Of a stretch of 64,000 nucleotides of DNA, positions 36,062 to 45,326 are shown piece by piece (position 1 is the first letter of the stretch; every line of letters begins with the position of its first letter). The stretch covers positions 1-64,000 of the forward strand of contig SFGN01000001.1 of NCBI GenBank assembly GCA_004556565.1, written 5' to 3'. The notes under the pieces were generated by a model. It searched no databases and was not told where the DNA came from. It was given only the letters and a program-made list of their open reading frames with translations. A program made the position numbers and the translations under genes. Source of the DNA: Lachnospiraceae bacterium. GTDB lineage: Bacteria > Bacillota_A > Clostridia > Lachnospirales > Lachnospiraceae.

Positions 36062-37378
36062 TTAGCTTTCCCTCAGCATTTCGAGCCATTCTTTAATATG
36101 TTTTTCTTTGCCAAGCACGCCGGGTTCATAGAACCTGGCGTCTTTGATCTCCTCCGGAAGATACTGTTGTTTCGCGTAATGGTTCGGATAATCATGAGCA
36201 TACTGATAGCCGGTTCCGCGCCCCAGTTTCTGTGCCCCTTTGTAATGTGCGTCCTGCAAGTGCGAAGGAACTGTTGTCTTTGTACTTCTTACACATTCGT
36301 TCGCCGCCATGATCGCATTCACGGCCGAATTACTCTTCGGAGCGGATGCAACATACAATACTGCCTGTGAAAGTATGATCTGAGACTCCGGCATACCGAT
36401 CCGTTCCACCGCCTGTGCTGCCGAGACGGCAACAGTCAGCGCCATCGGATCTGCATTTCCAACATCCTCCGCCGCGCAGATAATAATTCTCCTTGCGATA
36501 AACTTTATATCTTCTCCCGCATACAACATTTTTGCGAGATAAAATACCGCTGCGTCCGGGTCTGACCCCCGCATACTTTTTATAAATGCCGATATCGTGT
36601 CGTAATGATTATCTCCGCCCTTGTCATAACGGACCGTGCGCTTCTGGATGCATTCCGATGCCACTTCCAGAGTGATATGAATCAGCCCGTCTTCGCTGCG
36701 CTCTGTTGTCAGGATTCCGAGTTCCACCGCATTCAAGGCATTTCTCGCATCTCCGCCTGCCACATCTGCCAGAAAATCGAGGGCGTCTTCATCTATTTGG
36801 GCACGGTACGCGCCCATTCCCTTTTTCTTATCATAAACGGCACGTTTCAGCAATATCTTTATATCCTCTTTATCAAGACTTTTTAATTCAAAAATGCTTG
36901 AGCGGGATAACAGAGCCCCGTTCACCTCGAAATACGGATTCTCCGTCGTTGCGCCTATCAGAGTAATTGTCCCGTCTTCCACAAAGGGGAGAAGATAATC
37001 CTGCTGTCCTTTATTAAACCGGTGAATCTCATCGATGAATAATATTGTCTTCTTCTGATACATACCAAGGAGATCCTTCGCTGCCTTGACCACATCCTCC
37101 ATATCCTTCTTTCCCGCAGATGTCGCATTGATCTGTTTAAATTCAGATTTGGTCGTGTTTGCGATTACTTTTGCAAGCGTTGTTTTCCCTGTCCCCGGAG
37201 GTCCGTAAAAAATCACCGAGCCCAGTTTGTCTGCACGGATAGCCCGGTATAACAATTTATCTTTTCCTATAATATGCTGCTGCCCCACCACTTCCTCAAG
37301 CGTCTCAGGACGCATTCTGGAAGCAAGCGGAGCTTCTTTCTCCTGCGTAGTTTCTCTCATATAATCAAATAAGTCCAT
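36062..37378 (-). CDS. rarA: Replication-associated recombination protein A (MgsA/WRNIP1 family ATPase)
   Basis: A clamp-loader-like AAA+ ATPase acting at stalled forks. The 438-residue protein shows PLASRMRPETLEEVVGQQHI, Walker A GPPGTGKTTLAK, Walker B LFIDEIHRFNKGQQD, sensor text GATTENPYFEVN and the C-terminal tetramerisation part ending RDYPNHY-like AHDYPNHYAKQQYLP. ATG at 37378 follows GGGAGG; the upstream 11 codons overlap the previous gene's leader. It lies 29 bp after the deacetylase gene. Confidence 0.95.
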   Translation of the reverse strand: MDLFDYMRETTQEKEAPLASRMRPETLEEVVGQQHIIGKDKLLYRAIRADKLGSVIFYGPPGTGKTTLAKVIANTTKSEFKQINATSAGKKDMEDVVKAAKDLLGMYQKKTILFIDEIHRFNKGQQDYLLPFVEDGTITLIGATTENPYFEVNGALLSRSSIFELKSLDKEDIKILLKRAVYDKKKGMGAYRAQIDEDALDFLADVAGGDARNALNAVELGILTTERSEDGLIHITLEVASECIQKRTVRYDKGGDNHYDTISAFIKSMRGSDPDAAVFYLAKMLYAGEDIKFIARRIIICAAEDVGNADPMALTVAVSAAQAVERIGMPESQIILSQAVLYVASAPKSNSAVNAIMAANECVRSTKTTVPSHLQDAHYKGAQKLGRGTGYQYAHDYPNHYAKQQYLPEEIKDARFYEPGVLGKEKHIKEWLEMLRES

Positions 37379-37407
37379 TATTTCCTCCCTGAACTTCCTG
37401 TTGTACA

Positions 37408-38163
37408 TCAATTCAACATCAACCGGTCGACCGTCACGAATTCATATCCTTCAGCCTGAAGCAGATCAATAATCCTCAGGGCGGCATTGACAGAACTTTC
37501 ATAACAGTCATGCAACAAAATGATATCATTTTCTTCTGCGTCCGTCACTACCTTATTTACAATTTCATCCTCATTTTCAGTCGCCCAGTCCAGAGGGTCA
37601 ATATTCCACATCACCGGAATGATATGTATCTTCTGCTCCAACTCCTTCTGCCACACTCCGAATGGCGGCCTCATATATTCTACGGGTTTCCCCGTAATCG
37701 AAGTAATCAGCTGATTGGTTTTCTCCAGCTCTTCAAAAGCTACTTCATCGCTTACCCGCGTAATTTCCACATGATTATACGTATGATTACCTATGAGATG
37801 TCCTTCCTCCTGCAGCCGTTTTACGATTTCGGCATTATTTCCCTGTTCAATATTTTTCCCGATCAGGAAAAAGGTTGCATGCACGCCCCTTTCCTTCAGT
37901 CCGTCCAGCAGCCGGGGAGTACACGTTTCATTCGGACCGTCATCAAATGTCAGTGCAATCATCGGTTTCTCTTTAATTTTTTCCGTCCCGGTGTCTGCGT
38001 CCATGCCTGATTCCACAGATGCCCCGGTGCTCTGCCCGCTCACCTGCTCGGACTCACAGGTTTCAGTATTCCGGTAAATAATATTTTCTCCGGGCAGACA
38101 GATTCCAAGCAACAGCAAAACATATGCCAGCCCCAGTCCCTGCATCAGGTATCTTGTTTTCAT
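37408..38163 (-). CDS. Membrane-anchored polysaccharide deacetylase (NodB domain)
   Basis: The 251-residue protein has an N-terminal signal anchor (about 5-23), a Ser/Thr-rich linker and a NodB domain with MIALTFDDGPNET (catalytic and metal Asp pair) and GNHTYNH (metal histidines), then MRPPFGVW and IILLHDCYE. Such enzymes remove acetyl groups from peptidoglycan or related glycans outside the cell. ATG at 38163 follows GGAGG. Paired with rarA by position only. Confidence 0.93.
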   Translation of the reverse strand: MKTRYLMQGLGLAYVLLLLGICLPGENIIYRNTETCESEQVSGQSTGASVESGMDADTGTEKIKEKPMIALTFDDGPNETCTPRLLDGLKERGVHATFFLIGKNIEQGNNAEIVKRLQEEGHLIGNHTYNHVEITRVSDEVAFEELEKTNQLITSITGKPVEYMRPPFGVWQKELEQKIHIIPVMWNIDPLDWATENEDEIVNKVVTDAEENDIILLHDCYESSVNAALRIIDLLQAEGYEFVTVDRLMLN

Positions 38164-38273
38164 GCTTTCCTCCATTTTGCCGCTTTGCTTTTGATTCTAT
38201 TATATATATGCATTTCATTCATCCCTCATACTTCCGATCTTCAGGCGAAAAAACGGAATCTTGTAAGAATATC

Positions 38274-38303
38274 ATTGGCATACCAATATATGCATGATAT
38301 ACT
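38274..38303 (+). promoter_or_regulatory. Promoter with palindrome ahead of the MATE gene
   Basis: TTGGCA (38275-38280) and TATACT (38298-38303) have a 17-bp spacer. ATTGG-CATA-CCAAT (38274-38287) is a perfect-arm palindrome over the -35, a likely repressor operator. Confidence 0.6.
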
Positions 38304-38336
38304 TGCACATACGAATATACATCGGAGGTTATTTCT

Positions 38337-39725
38337 ATGAAACATTCAGCTACAAAAGAAGTATCTGCAGATCAGACTCCGTCACAGGAGAATAAAATGA
38401 GAATCATGCCAATTCCAAAGCTTCTGCTTTCTATGTCTCTGCCTATGATGATTTCCATGCTGGTACAAGCTCTCTATAATATAGTCGACAGTATTTTTGT
38501 CGCACGGATTAATGAAAATGCACTGACTGCAGTGTCGCTGGCATTTCCGGTTCAGAACCTGATGATTGCCATCGCAGCAGGCACAGGTGTCGGCATTAAC
38601 GCTTTATTATCCAGAAATCTCGGTGAAAAAAGTTTTAAAGAAGCTGACCTTGCCGCAAAAAACGGTATATTCCTGGCAATTGTAAGCTATGTCATTATGG
38701 CTGCCATAGGTGCGTTCGGCTCATACTTTTTCTATGCATTCCAGACTCAGGACAAAGAAATCCTGAATTACGGAATCCAATATATGACAATCGTTACAGT
38801 TATGTCCTTCGGGCTGTTTCTTCAGGTAATCATGGAAAGACTGCTTCAGGCAACAGGCAATTCTTTTTATTCCATGATTTCACAGGCGGCAGGTGCTATA
38901 ATCAATATTATTTTAGATCCGATCATGATTTTCGGGCTGTGCGGTTTTCCTCGCCTTGGCGTTGCAGGTGCAGCCATAGCGACCGTCACCGGGCAGATTG
39001 CGGCATCTTTCCTTGGCATTTATTTGAACATAACCAAAAATTCCGAACTGAATCTGAGTATGAAAGGATTCCGTCCGGACCGCAGAGTAATCGGAACGAT
39101 TTATAAAGTTGGAATTCCGTCCATCATAATGCAGTCAATCAGCTCGGTCATGACATTTGGCATGAACAAGATCCTGCTCACATTTTCGTCTACGGCAGCT
39201 GCTGTTTTCGGTATCTATTTCAAGCTGCAAAGCTTTGTTTTTATGCCGGTCTTCGGACTGAACAACGGCATCATTCCGATTATTGCGTATAATTACGGAG
39301 CCAGAAAGAAAAAAAGAATCCTGTCAACCATAAAACTGAGCATCTTCACCGCAGTATCCATCATGCTTGTCGGACTTGCAATATTCCAGTTGATTCCCGG
39401 ACAGCTTCTGGAACTGTTTGATGCCTCTGAACATATGATTGAAATCGGCATACCTGCGCTGCGTGCAATCAGCCTGAGTTTTATTTTTGCAGGTTATGCC
39501 ATCGTCTGCAGTTCAGTATTCCAGGCACTTGGAAACGGGGTTTACAGCCTGGTAGTTTCCGTGGCAAGACAGATTCTGATCATCCTGCCGGCCGCATATG
39601 CCTTTTCTCGTCTGTTCGGTCTTGATGCGGTCTGGTGGTCGATTCCACTTGCAGAGATCGTTTCAGTTATTCTATCCACAATTCTGTTTATCAGGATAAA
39701 ACGGATGAAAATAGATACCCTTTAA
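38337..39725 (+). CDS. MATE-family efflux transporter
   Basis: The 462-residue protein has about 12 membrane segments in two similar halves; the first half carries LLSMSLPMMISMLVQALYNIVDSIFVARI and the second repeats the pattern around GIPSIIMQSISSVMTFGMNKIL. MATE carriers export cationic drugs or metabolites with sodium or proton exchange. A CGGAGG site precedes the ATG, and a palindrome over its promoter suggests local control, though no regulator gene is adjacent. Substrate unknown. Confidence 0.93.
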   Translation: MKHSATKEVSADQTPSQENKMRIMPIPKLLLSMSLPMMISMLVQALYNIVDSIFVARINENALTAVSLAFPVQNLMIAIAAGTGVGINALLSRNLGEKSFKEADLAAKNGIFLAIVSYVIMAAIGAFGSYFFYAFQTQDKEILNYGIQYMTIVTVMSFGLFLQVIMERLLQATGNSFYSMISQAAGAIINIILDPIMIFGLCGFPRLGVAGAAIATVTGQIAASFLGIYLNITKNSELNLSMKGFRPDRRVIGTIYKVGIPSIIMQSISSVMTFGMNKILLTFSSTAAAVFGIYFKLQSFVFMPVFGLNNGIIPIIAYNYGARKKKRILSTIKLSIFTAVSIMLVGLAIFQLIPGQLLELFDASEHMIEIGIPALRAISLSFIFAGYAIVCSSVFQALGNGVYSLVVSVARQILIILPAAYAFSRLFGLDAVWWSIPLAEIVSVILSTILFIRIKRMKIDTL

Positions 39726-39759
39726 GTAGAAACTCTAACAAAATCCTTTGATTTTTTAA

Positions 39760-39815
39760 TGTACTTTTCTTCATAAATGCACTATAATAATTATAGAGTT
39801 TGTCGTTAAACAAAC
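39760..39815 (+). promoter_or_regulatory. galKT promoter with possible operator
   Basis: TATAAT at 39783-39788 has only a weak -35 (TGTACT, 39760-39765) at 17 bp, which suggests activated expression. GTTTG (39798-39802) and CAAAC (39811-39815) form an inverted repeat near the transcription start, a candidate site for a sugar-responsive regulator. Confidence 0.5.
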
Positions 39816-39838
39816 CAGAAAGAGAGGGATTGGAAATT

Positions 39839-41008
39839 ATGAAAGAAAAACTGTTCGCAAAATTTGCCGAACTGTTTGGCGATGCCGACGAAGCCGGATT
39901 TTACTTTTCTCCCGGACGCGTTAATTTGATCGGAGAACACACTGACTATAACGGCGGGCATGTGTTCCCGTGTGCACTTACAATCGGTACATATGGTGCG
40001 GCGAGAAAACGTGCTGACCGGACAATTCGTTTCTACTCGATGAACCTGGAAAAATTCGGTGTTGTTGAAGCATCTCTGGATTGTCTGGAAAACAAAAAAG
40101 AATATGGATGGGCTAATTATCCGCTTGGGGTTGTATGGGCATTTGCAAAGAAAAATCACCTTATTGATACAGGATTTGATATGGTTATCTGGGGAAATAT
40201 CCCGAATGGCTCCGGGCTTTCTTCTTCTGCTTCCCTTGAAGTACTGACAGGGGTCATCCTTACAGACCTGTATGGAATCACCGATTTGAGTATGATCGAC
40301 CTTGCATTGATCGGACAGTATTCCGAGAACAACTTTAACGGATGCAACTGTGGAATCATGGATCAGTTTGCTGTTGCAATGGGCAAGAAAGACAATGCCA
40401 TTTTCCTCGACACAAGCTCACTCAGTTACGAATATGCTCCGGTTGTCCTGAAAGACGCAAAAATCGTCATCACAAACAGCAAGGTAAAGCACAGTCTTGT
40501 GGATTCCGCATACAATGACCGCCGTCAGGAATGCACTGATGCCCTTCATGCTTTACAGTCAGTTCTCGATATTGAATCTCTCGGAGAGCTTGATATGGAA
40601 ACTTTTGAGAAGAATAAATCCGTTATCAATGATCCGGTCCGCATCAGACGTGCAAAACATGCGGTTGCGGAAAACCAGCGCACGATTGATGCCGTAGCTG
40701 CACTGAAAGCAAGCAATATCACGAAATTCGGAGAGCTGATGAATCAGTCACATATTTCCCTGAGGGATGATTATGAGGTGTCCTGCGAAGAAATTGATAT
40801 TCTTGTCGACCTTGCATGGAAGATTCCGGGCGTCATCGGTTCGCGTATTACCGGAGGCGGTTTTGGAGGATGTACAGTAAGCATTGTCAAGAATGATGCT
40901 GTCGATACATTTATTGAGACGATTGGAAAAGCATACAAAGAAAAAGTAGGACATGAAGCTGAATTTTATACTGTAGATATCGGCGACGGCGCCAGGAGGA
41001 TGGAATAA
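39839..41008 (+). CDS. galK: Galactokinase
   Basis: GalK phosphorylates galactose to galactose 1-phosphate, the first kinase step of the Leloir pathway. The 389-residue GHMP kinase shows SPGRVNLIGEHTDYNGGHVFPCAL, IPNGSGLSSSASLEVL and the C-terminal ITGGGFGGCTVSIV. ATG at 39839 gives the usual length; an upstream in-frame start adds 13 non-family residues. Its stop overlaps the galT start (TAATG), so the two are coupled. Confidence 0.98.
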   Translation: MKEKLFAKFAELFGDADEAGFYFSPGRVNLIGEHTDYNGGHVFPCALTIGTYGAARKRADRTIRFYSMNLEKFGVVEASLDCLENKKEYGWANYPLGVVWAFAKKNHLIDTGFDMVIWGNIPNGSGLSSSASLEVLTGVILTDLYGITDLSMIDLALIGQYSENNFNGCNCGIMDQFAVAMGKKDNAIFLDTSSLSYEYAPVVLKDAKIVITNSKVKHSLVDSAYNDRRQECTDALHALQSVLDIESLGELDMETFEKNKSVINDPVRIRRAKHAVAENQRTIDAVAALKASNITKFGELMNQSHISLRDDYEVSCEEIDILVDLAWKIPGVIGSRITGGGFGGCTVSIVKNDAVDTFIETIGKAYKEKVGHEAEFYTVDIGDGARRME

Positions 41009-42501
41009 TGACGTTAAATGAAGCAATTAAAAAACTGGTTCAATATGGAATCAATACAGGGCTTACCCCTGAATGCGAACGCATTTATACAACAAACCTT
41101 CTTCTTGATTTATTTCAGGAAAGCGAATATGAAGATGTGGACTGTGATATGACAGATGTTGTCCTTGAAGATGTTCTTAAAGCTCTTCTTGACGAGGCTG
41201 TCAACCGTGGAATCATTGAAGACAGCATCGTATACCGCGATTTGTTTGACACTAAAATTATGAACTGCCTTGTACCGCGTCCGGCGCAGGTTCAGAAAGA
41301 ATTCTGGGATCGATATGCGGTTTCCCCGAAGGATGCCACCGATTACTTCTACAAACTCAGCTGTGACAGCGATTATATCCGCCGCTATCGTATCAAAAAA
41401 GATATGAAGTGGACAGTAGAAACCGAGTACGGAACTCTCGATATCACGATCAACCTGTCAAAACCTGAAAAAGACCCCAAGGCCATCGCTGCGGCACGCA
41501 ATGCAAAGGCATCTTCTTACCCGAAATGTCTGCTCTGCATGGAAAATGAAGGATATGCAGGACGTACAAACCATCCGGCAAGAGAAAACCACAGAATCAT
41601 GCCGATTACAATCAATGATTCAAAATGGGGATTCCAGTATTCGCCTTATGTATATTATAACGAACACTGCATCGTATTTAACGGACAGCATACACCAATG
41701 AAGATTGACCGTAATGCGTTTATCAAGCTTTTTGACTTCGTGAAGCTGTTCCCGCATTACTTCCTCGGCTCTAATGCAGACCTTCCGATCGTAGGCGGAT
41801 CTATTCTGAGCCATGACCATTTCCAGGGAGGAAATTATACATTTGCGATGGCAAAAGCCCCGATCACCGAGACATTTACTGTTCCTGGATATGAAGATGT
41901 CACGGCAGGTATCGTTAAGTGGCCGCTCTCCGTTATCCGTCTCCAGTGTGCAGATGAAAAGAGAATCATTGACCTTGCAGATCATATTCTCCAGGCATGG
42001 AGAGGCTATACAGATGAAGATGCATTCATCTTTGCGGAAACCGACGGCGAACCACACAGCACCATCACACCGATCGCAAGGAAGCGCGGCGATTTATATG
42101 AGCTGGATCTGACACTGCGCAACAACATCACTACAGAAGAGCATCCGCTGGGCGTATATCACCCACACGCAAAGCTTCATCATATCAAAAAGGAAAACAT
42201 TGGTCTGATCGAAGTAATGGGACTTGCTGTTCTTCCAGCCCGTCTGAAAGGCGAGCTTGAACTTTTGAAAGAATATATTCTGGAAGGAAAAGATCTCCGC
42301 TCCAATGAAATTCTTGAAAAACATGCTGACTGGGTCAATGAATTCCTCCCATCCTATCCTGAAGTAAATGCTAACAACATCGAAGGCATCCTCCAGCAGG
42401 AAGTAGGAAAGGTATTCTGCCAGGTGCTCGAAGACGCAGGCGTATATAAGTGTACTGAAGAAGGTCTCGCGGCATTCCGCAGATTCATTGCAACATTATA
42501 A
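41008..42501 (+). CDS. galT: UDP-glucose-hexose-1-phosphate uridylyltransferase, class II
   Basis: GalT exchanges UMP between UDP-glucose and galactose 1-phosphate. The 497-residue protein is the Gram-positive class II type (TIGR01239), seen by its length, the opening LNEAIKKLVQYGINTGL and HPARENHRIMPI, and the histidine region GGSILSHDHFQGGNYTF. No galE is present in the window, so the epimerase must be elsewhere. A strong terminator follows. Confidence 0.97.
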   Translation: MTLNEAIKKLVQYGINTGLTPECERIYTTNLLLDLFQESEYEDVDCDMTDVVLEDVLKALLDEAVNRGIIEDSIVYRDLFDTKIMNCLVPRPAQVQKEFWDRYAVSPKDATDYFYKLSCDSDYIRRYRIKKDMKWTVETEYGTLDITINLSKPEKDPKAIAAARNAKASSYPKCLLCMENEGYAGRTNHPARENHRIMPITINDSKWGFQYSPYVYYNEHCIVFNGQHTPMKIDRNAFIKLFDFVKLFPHYFLGSNADLPIVGGSILSHDHFQGGNYTFAMAKAPITETFTVPGYEDVTAGIVKWPLSVIRLQCADEKRIIDLADHILQAWRGYTDEDAFIFAETDGEPHSTITPIARKRGDLYELDLTLRNNITTEEHPLGVYHPHAKLHHIKKENIGLIEVMGLAVLPARLKGELELLKEYILEGKDLRSNEILEKHADWVNEFLPSYPEVNANNIEGILQQEVGKVFCQVLEDAGVYKCTEEGLAAFRRFIATL

Positions 42502-42529
42502 TTTATAATCATTTTCAAAGTCGTTATGA

Positions 42530-42564
42530 CAAAAAGCAGGCTCCGAAGAACCTGCTTTTTGTTA
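42530..42564 (+). terminator. Terminator of galKT
   Basis: CAAAAAGCAGG (42530-42540) pairs with CCTGCTTTTTG (42551-42561) around a 10-base loop, with the T-run inside the 3' arm and TTAT after it. Confidence 0.85.
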
Positions 42565-42657
42565 TATATAATTCATCGTATGGTTAACTGCCTCAACAAA
42601 GAATTACTACACGTTATAGTTTTACATGCACTGCTTTTATACAATTATTTCAAACCG

Positions 42658-43581
42658 TCAGAACTGTAATGAGATAACCTGATCAACAATATAGCCTTCT
42701 GTATAATCGTAATCATACTTATACACTCTGATGTTGAATTCCGCATCTGTAACCTCTGTGATGTCATTAGCTTCCAAATCGGATGCGAACCAGCTAAGTT
42801 CGCTGAATTTGCATTTACCGGCTTTGACGGAAGATGCCCAGAACGGATCTGCCATATATCCATTAAGAGAAGCATTATCTTCACTTGCCATCAGATCATA
42901 TTCACTTTTGTTCTGTATAAACAGTTTAATCAGGAAATCACCATATTCATCCGTTTCACTTCCGATAACTGTAATACTTACAAATTCATTATCAACTATA
43001 ACATTATCTGTTCCTTGAGGCTCTCTGACAAAACTTGCAGCATTCTCCTCTCCATAAGGATATATGTGTACAGTTTCGTTTGCTGCGGCTTCTTCTCCCC
43101 AATCCTCACTATTGTAAACATGAAAGCTCAGTTCTATATCTGTGAATTTTTCAATTCCATTAGCTTCCAGACTATCATCAGAAATTGTGATTTCTTCATT
43201 TGACTTTTTACCGGCTGAAATCTCTGTTGCAAAGAACGGCTCTACCTGCACACCATTGACAGATGCACTCTCCACTGAATACATGTAGGTCTTATCAGCA
43301 GTTTTGTTTTCCATCATGGCTTTTATTGTATATCCCCAGATATTGTCCGGTTCGATTCCGGTCAATACAATTTTACAATACTCATTGTCCACGACTGTTA
43401 ACTCTTCAAATGTTATTTCACCGGTGTCTTCCTCTTTTTCACTTTCTTCATTCTGACTTTCTTCCGCCGTACTTTGTTCAGAGCTGCCGCTTTTGTCAAT
43501 ATTTTCACTTTTTCCGCCGCATGCTGTCACAGAAAGTATCATTGTTCCGGCCAGAATAATTGATAAAATTCTCTTTCTCAT
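42658..43581 (-). CDS. Lipoprotein with two repeated beta-domains
   Basis: A 307-residue protein with a lipoprotein signal peptide ending LSVTACGG (lipobox Cys about 21) and an acidic Ser/Glu-rich linker (25-55). Two similar domains follow: TVVDNEYCKIVLTGIEPDNIWGYTIK and VIVDNEFVSITVIGSETDEYGDFLIK, each continuing with VNGV/LNGY, PFFA/PFWA, SAGKK/KAGKC and SLEANGIE/DLEANDIT. This internal duplication looks like the immunoglobulin-like exported domains of clostridia. Function unknown. ATG at 43581 follows GGAGAG and lies just after a small membrane protein gene. Confidence 0.82.
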   Translation of the reverse strand: MRKRILSIILAGTMILSVTACGGKSENIDKSGSSEQSTAEESQNEESEKEEDTGEITFEELTVVDNEYCKIVLTGIEPDNIWGYTIKAMMENKTADKTYMYSVESASVNGVQVEPFFATEISAGKKSNEEITISDDSLEANGIEKFTDIELSFHVYNSEDWGEEAAANETVHIYPYGEENAASFVREPQGTDNVIVDNEFVSITVIGSETDEYGDFLIKLFIQNKSEYDLMASEDNASLNGYMADPFWASSVKAGKCKFSELSWFASDLEANDITEVTDAEFNIRVYKYDYDYTEGYIVDQVISLQF

Positions 43582-43595
43582 AACTAATCTCTCCA

Positions 43596-43952
43596 TCACT
43601 CTTCAGTTTTTTTTCCTTTTACGAGTGCGATAACTGCGATAACCGCATTTATTGCACACCATGCCGACCATATGTAAAGATCGGAAAAACTTCCGGCTGT
43701 GGTAAATCCCAATAATGCACCAAGACCGAAAAGAACAATCAAAGCAATATTGCCGCCTTTACCGCCTTTCCTTGTCGCAATTGAAACAATTCCGCCCGCA
43801 AGCATCAGGATTGCCAGGATGATACCCCCGCTTCCTCCTACCTCTCCGTTTTCTTCAAGGATATTTGCCACGCCTGCAGCACATGACTGAAATGCAACAA
43901 ATGCAAACAACACGATTGACAAAATTCCTGAAACCAGTTTCCAGTTTTTCAT
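43596..43952 (-). CDS. Small four-helix membrane protein, unknown function
   Basis: A 118-residue protein with hydrophobic segments at about 6-25, 42-58, 67-86 and 92-110 and a charged tail KGKKTEE. No family recognised with confidence. It is preceded by GGAGG and directly followed by the lipoprotein gene (14 bp), so the two probably form an operon and may act together in the envelope. Confidence 0.72.
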   Translation of the reverse strand: MKNWKLVSGILSIVLFAFVAFQSCAAGVANILEENGEVGGSGGIILAILMLAGGIVSIATRKGGKGGNIALIVLFGLGALLGFTTAGSFSDLYIWSAWCAINAVIAVIALVKGKKTEE

Positions 43953-44056
43953 TACTCTTCCTCCTTTGAGATTATACTACTTTATCTTACTCTATCCTAT
44001 TTTATAGCATCAGCCAGAAATCTTCTCACCGAAAGCCCGCTATAAATCAAGGCAAT

Positions 44057-44099
44057 AAAATAAGAAGCATAGTATTTTAAAATTTATGCTTCTTATTTT
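44057..44099. terminator. Terminator of the Ser/Thr kinase gene
   Basis: Perfect 15-bp inverted repeat: AAAATAAGAAGCATA (44057-44071) with TATGCTTCTTATTTT (44085-44099). On the minus strand the T-rich TTATTTTATT follows the stem, fitting the kinase gene ending at 44141. Confidence 0.75.
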
Positions 44100-44140
44100 A
44101 ATCATCTGTATTATTATTTTGGTATGCTGCCGGCATACAT

Positions 44141-45253
44141 TTAAGCCAGAAACTCTTCAAACAGTACACATATCAATGCGGCTATAAACAATAGAATGAA
44201 TTCAACTGCAATATACCCTACTATTCTTACACATTTCTCCTTATTTTTCAAAAAAGGAATCTTGTCACGCCATCCCCGGTAATTATATATCACACCTATC
44301 AGTACTAACTGTGAAATCCATATGGCTGTCTGTTCGATGCGTGTCAGAACAGGATTTAAAGAAACACCATCTCTTTTTATTTCCATTGAAAAACACATAT
44401 ATGTAACCATTAAATATCCCAAAACCGCCACTGCTTTTTTCCATAATACACCACTGCGGAATCCCGGAAGTTTAAAACTCTTTATATCTTTTTGTTTTTC
44501 ATTAGCTTTTGTGTCATAATCTTCTCTGGCTATGCACTCCGGATACAGCTTCTTAAGCACCCCTTCCAGCTCTTCTATAGTCTGATAACGCTCTTTCGGG
44601 TCGATGTACGTACTCTTCCGAACAACAGGCAGCAGCCGGCCTTCTGTCATCTGCTCGACCGGAAATTTCCCCGTCACCATATAATTAATTAATATTCCAA
44701 GAGCATAAATGTCTGTCCGATTATCCGTCTGAAAATAACCAAACTGTTCAGGTGCAGCATATTCTGCCGTCCCCATCAGAACAGTATCCCGTCTTTTACC
44801 TTGCTGAAATGTTCTGGCGATACTAAAGTCTACAAGCTTGACTCTGTTTTTATTGTCAATCATAACATTTTCCGCCTTAATATCTCTGCATATGACAGGC
44901 GGATTTGCATTATGAAGTTTTTTTAACACCTTACACAACTCCAATGCAATCTTTACGGTATCTGACTCGCTCAGCTTCCGCTCACATACAATATCTTCCA
45001 GATTCCTTCCCGTCACATATTCTTCGATGATGACCAACACATCCCCAACCAAAATACATTCATAAATCTGTAGTATATTAGGATCAGGATTACTCTTCAA
45101 AAAATCATAGATATGTTTCAGAGCCGGAGAAACTTTCTTTTCAACACATATCGTACCATATATTTTGTGCCTCTTAAGACGGAGATTCTCTTTATTATTA
45201 AATCTTCCCAGATCCTGATATTCAGACAGGCGGTATTCTTCTTCTAAATTCAT
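44141..45253 (-). CDS. Atypical membrane Ser/Thr protein kinase
   Basis: A 370-residue protein with an N-terminal kinase domain (about 10-255) and three membrane segments near the C-terminus (about 275-295, 312-330, 343-365), with no extracellular sensor domain. The catalytic loop reads ICRDIKAENVMI (HRD changed to CRD; Asp124, Asn129). The metal loop reads VDFSIAR (DFG changed to DFS), and the activation end is GTAEYAAPEQFG. The glycine-rich loop is not recognisable, though VEKK (about 37-40) could give the lysine. It may still be active; substrate unknown. Divergent from an HTH gene. Confidence 0.88.
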   Translation of the reverse strand: MNLEEEYRLSEYQDLGRFNNKENLRLKRHKIYGTICVEKKVSPALKHIYDFLKSNPDPNILQIYECILVGDVLVIIEEYVTGRNLEDIVCERKLSESDTVKIALELCKVLKKLHNANPPVICRDIKAENVMIDNKNRVKLVDFSIARTFQQGKRRDTVLMGTAEYAAPEQFGYFQTDNRTDIYALGILINYMVTGKFPVEQMTEGRLLPVVRKSTYIDPKERYQTIEELEGVLKKLYPECIAREDYDTKANEKQKDIKSFKLPGFRSGVLWKKAVAVLGYLMVTYMCFSMEIKRDGVSLNPVLTRIEQTAIWISQLVLIGVIYNYRGWRDKIPFLKNKEKCVRIVGYIAVEFILLFIAALICVLFEEFLA

Positions 45254-45326
45254 AATTCTTCACCTTGTTTTTATTATTATAAAATTATATTATACAATTA
45301 TCATCTCTGCAAGAAAGGATATAATA
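45254..45326. promoter_or_regulatory. Divergent promoter region, kinase and HTH genes
   Basis: A 73-bp AT-rich gap. In the plus direction TTGTTT and TATTAT are spaced by 17 bp (about 45272-45300), followed by AGAAAGGA before the HTH start. A minus-strand promoter for the kinase must overlap but is not clear. Confidence 0.45.
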
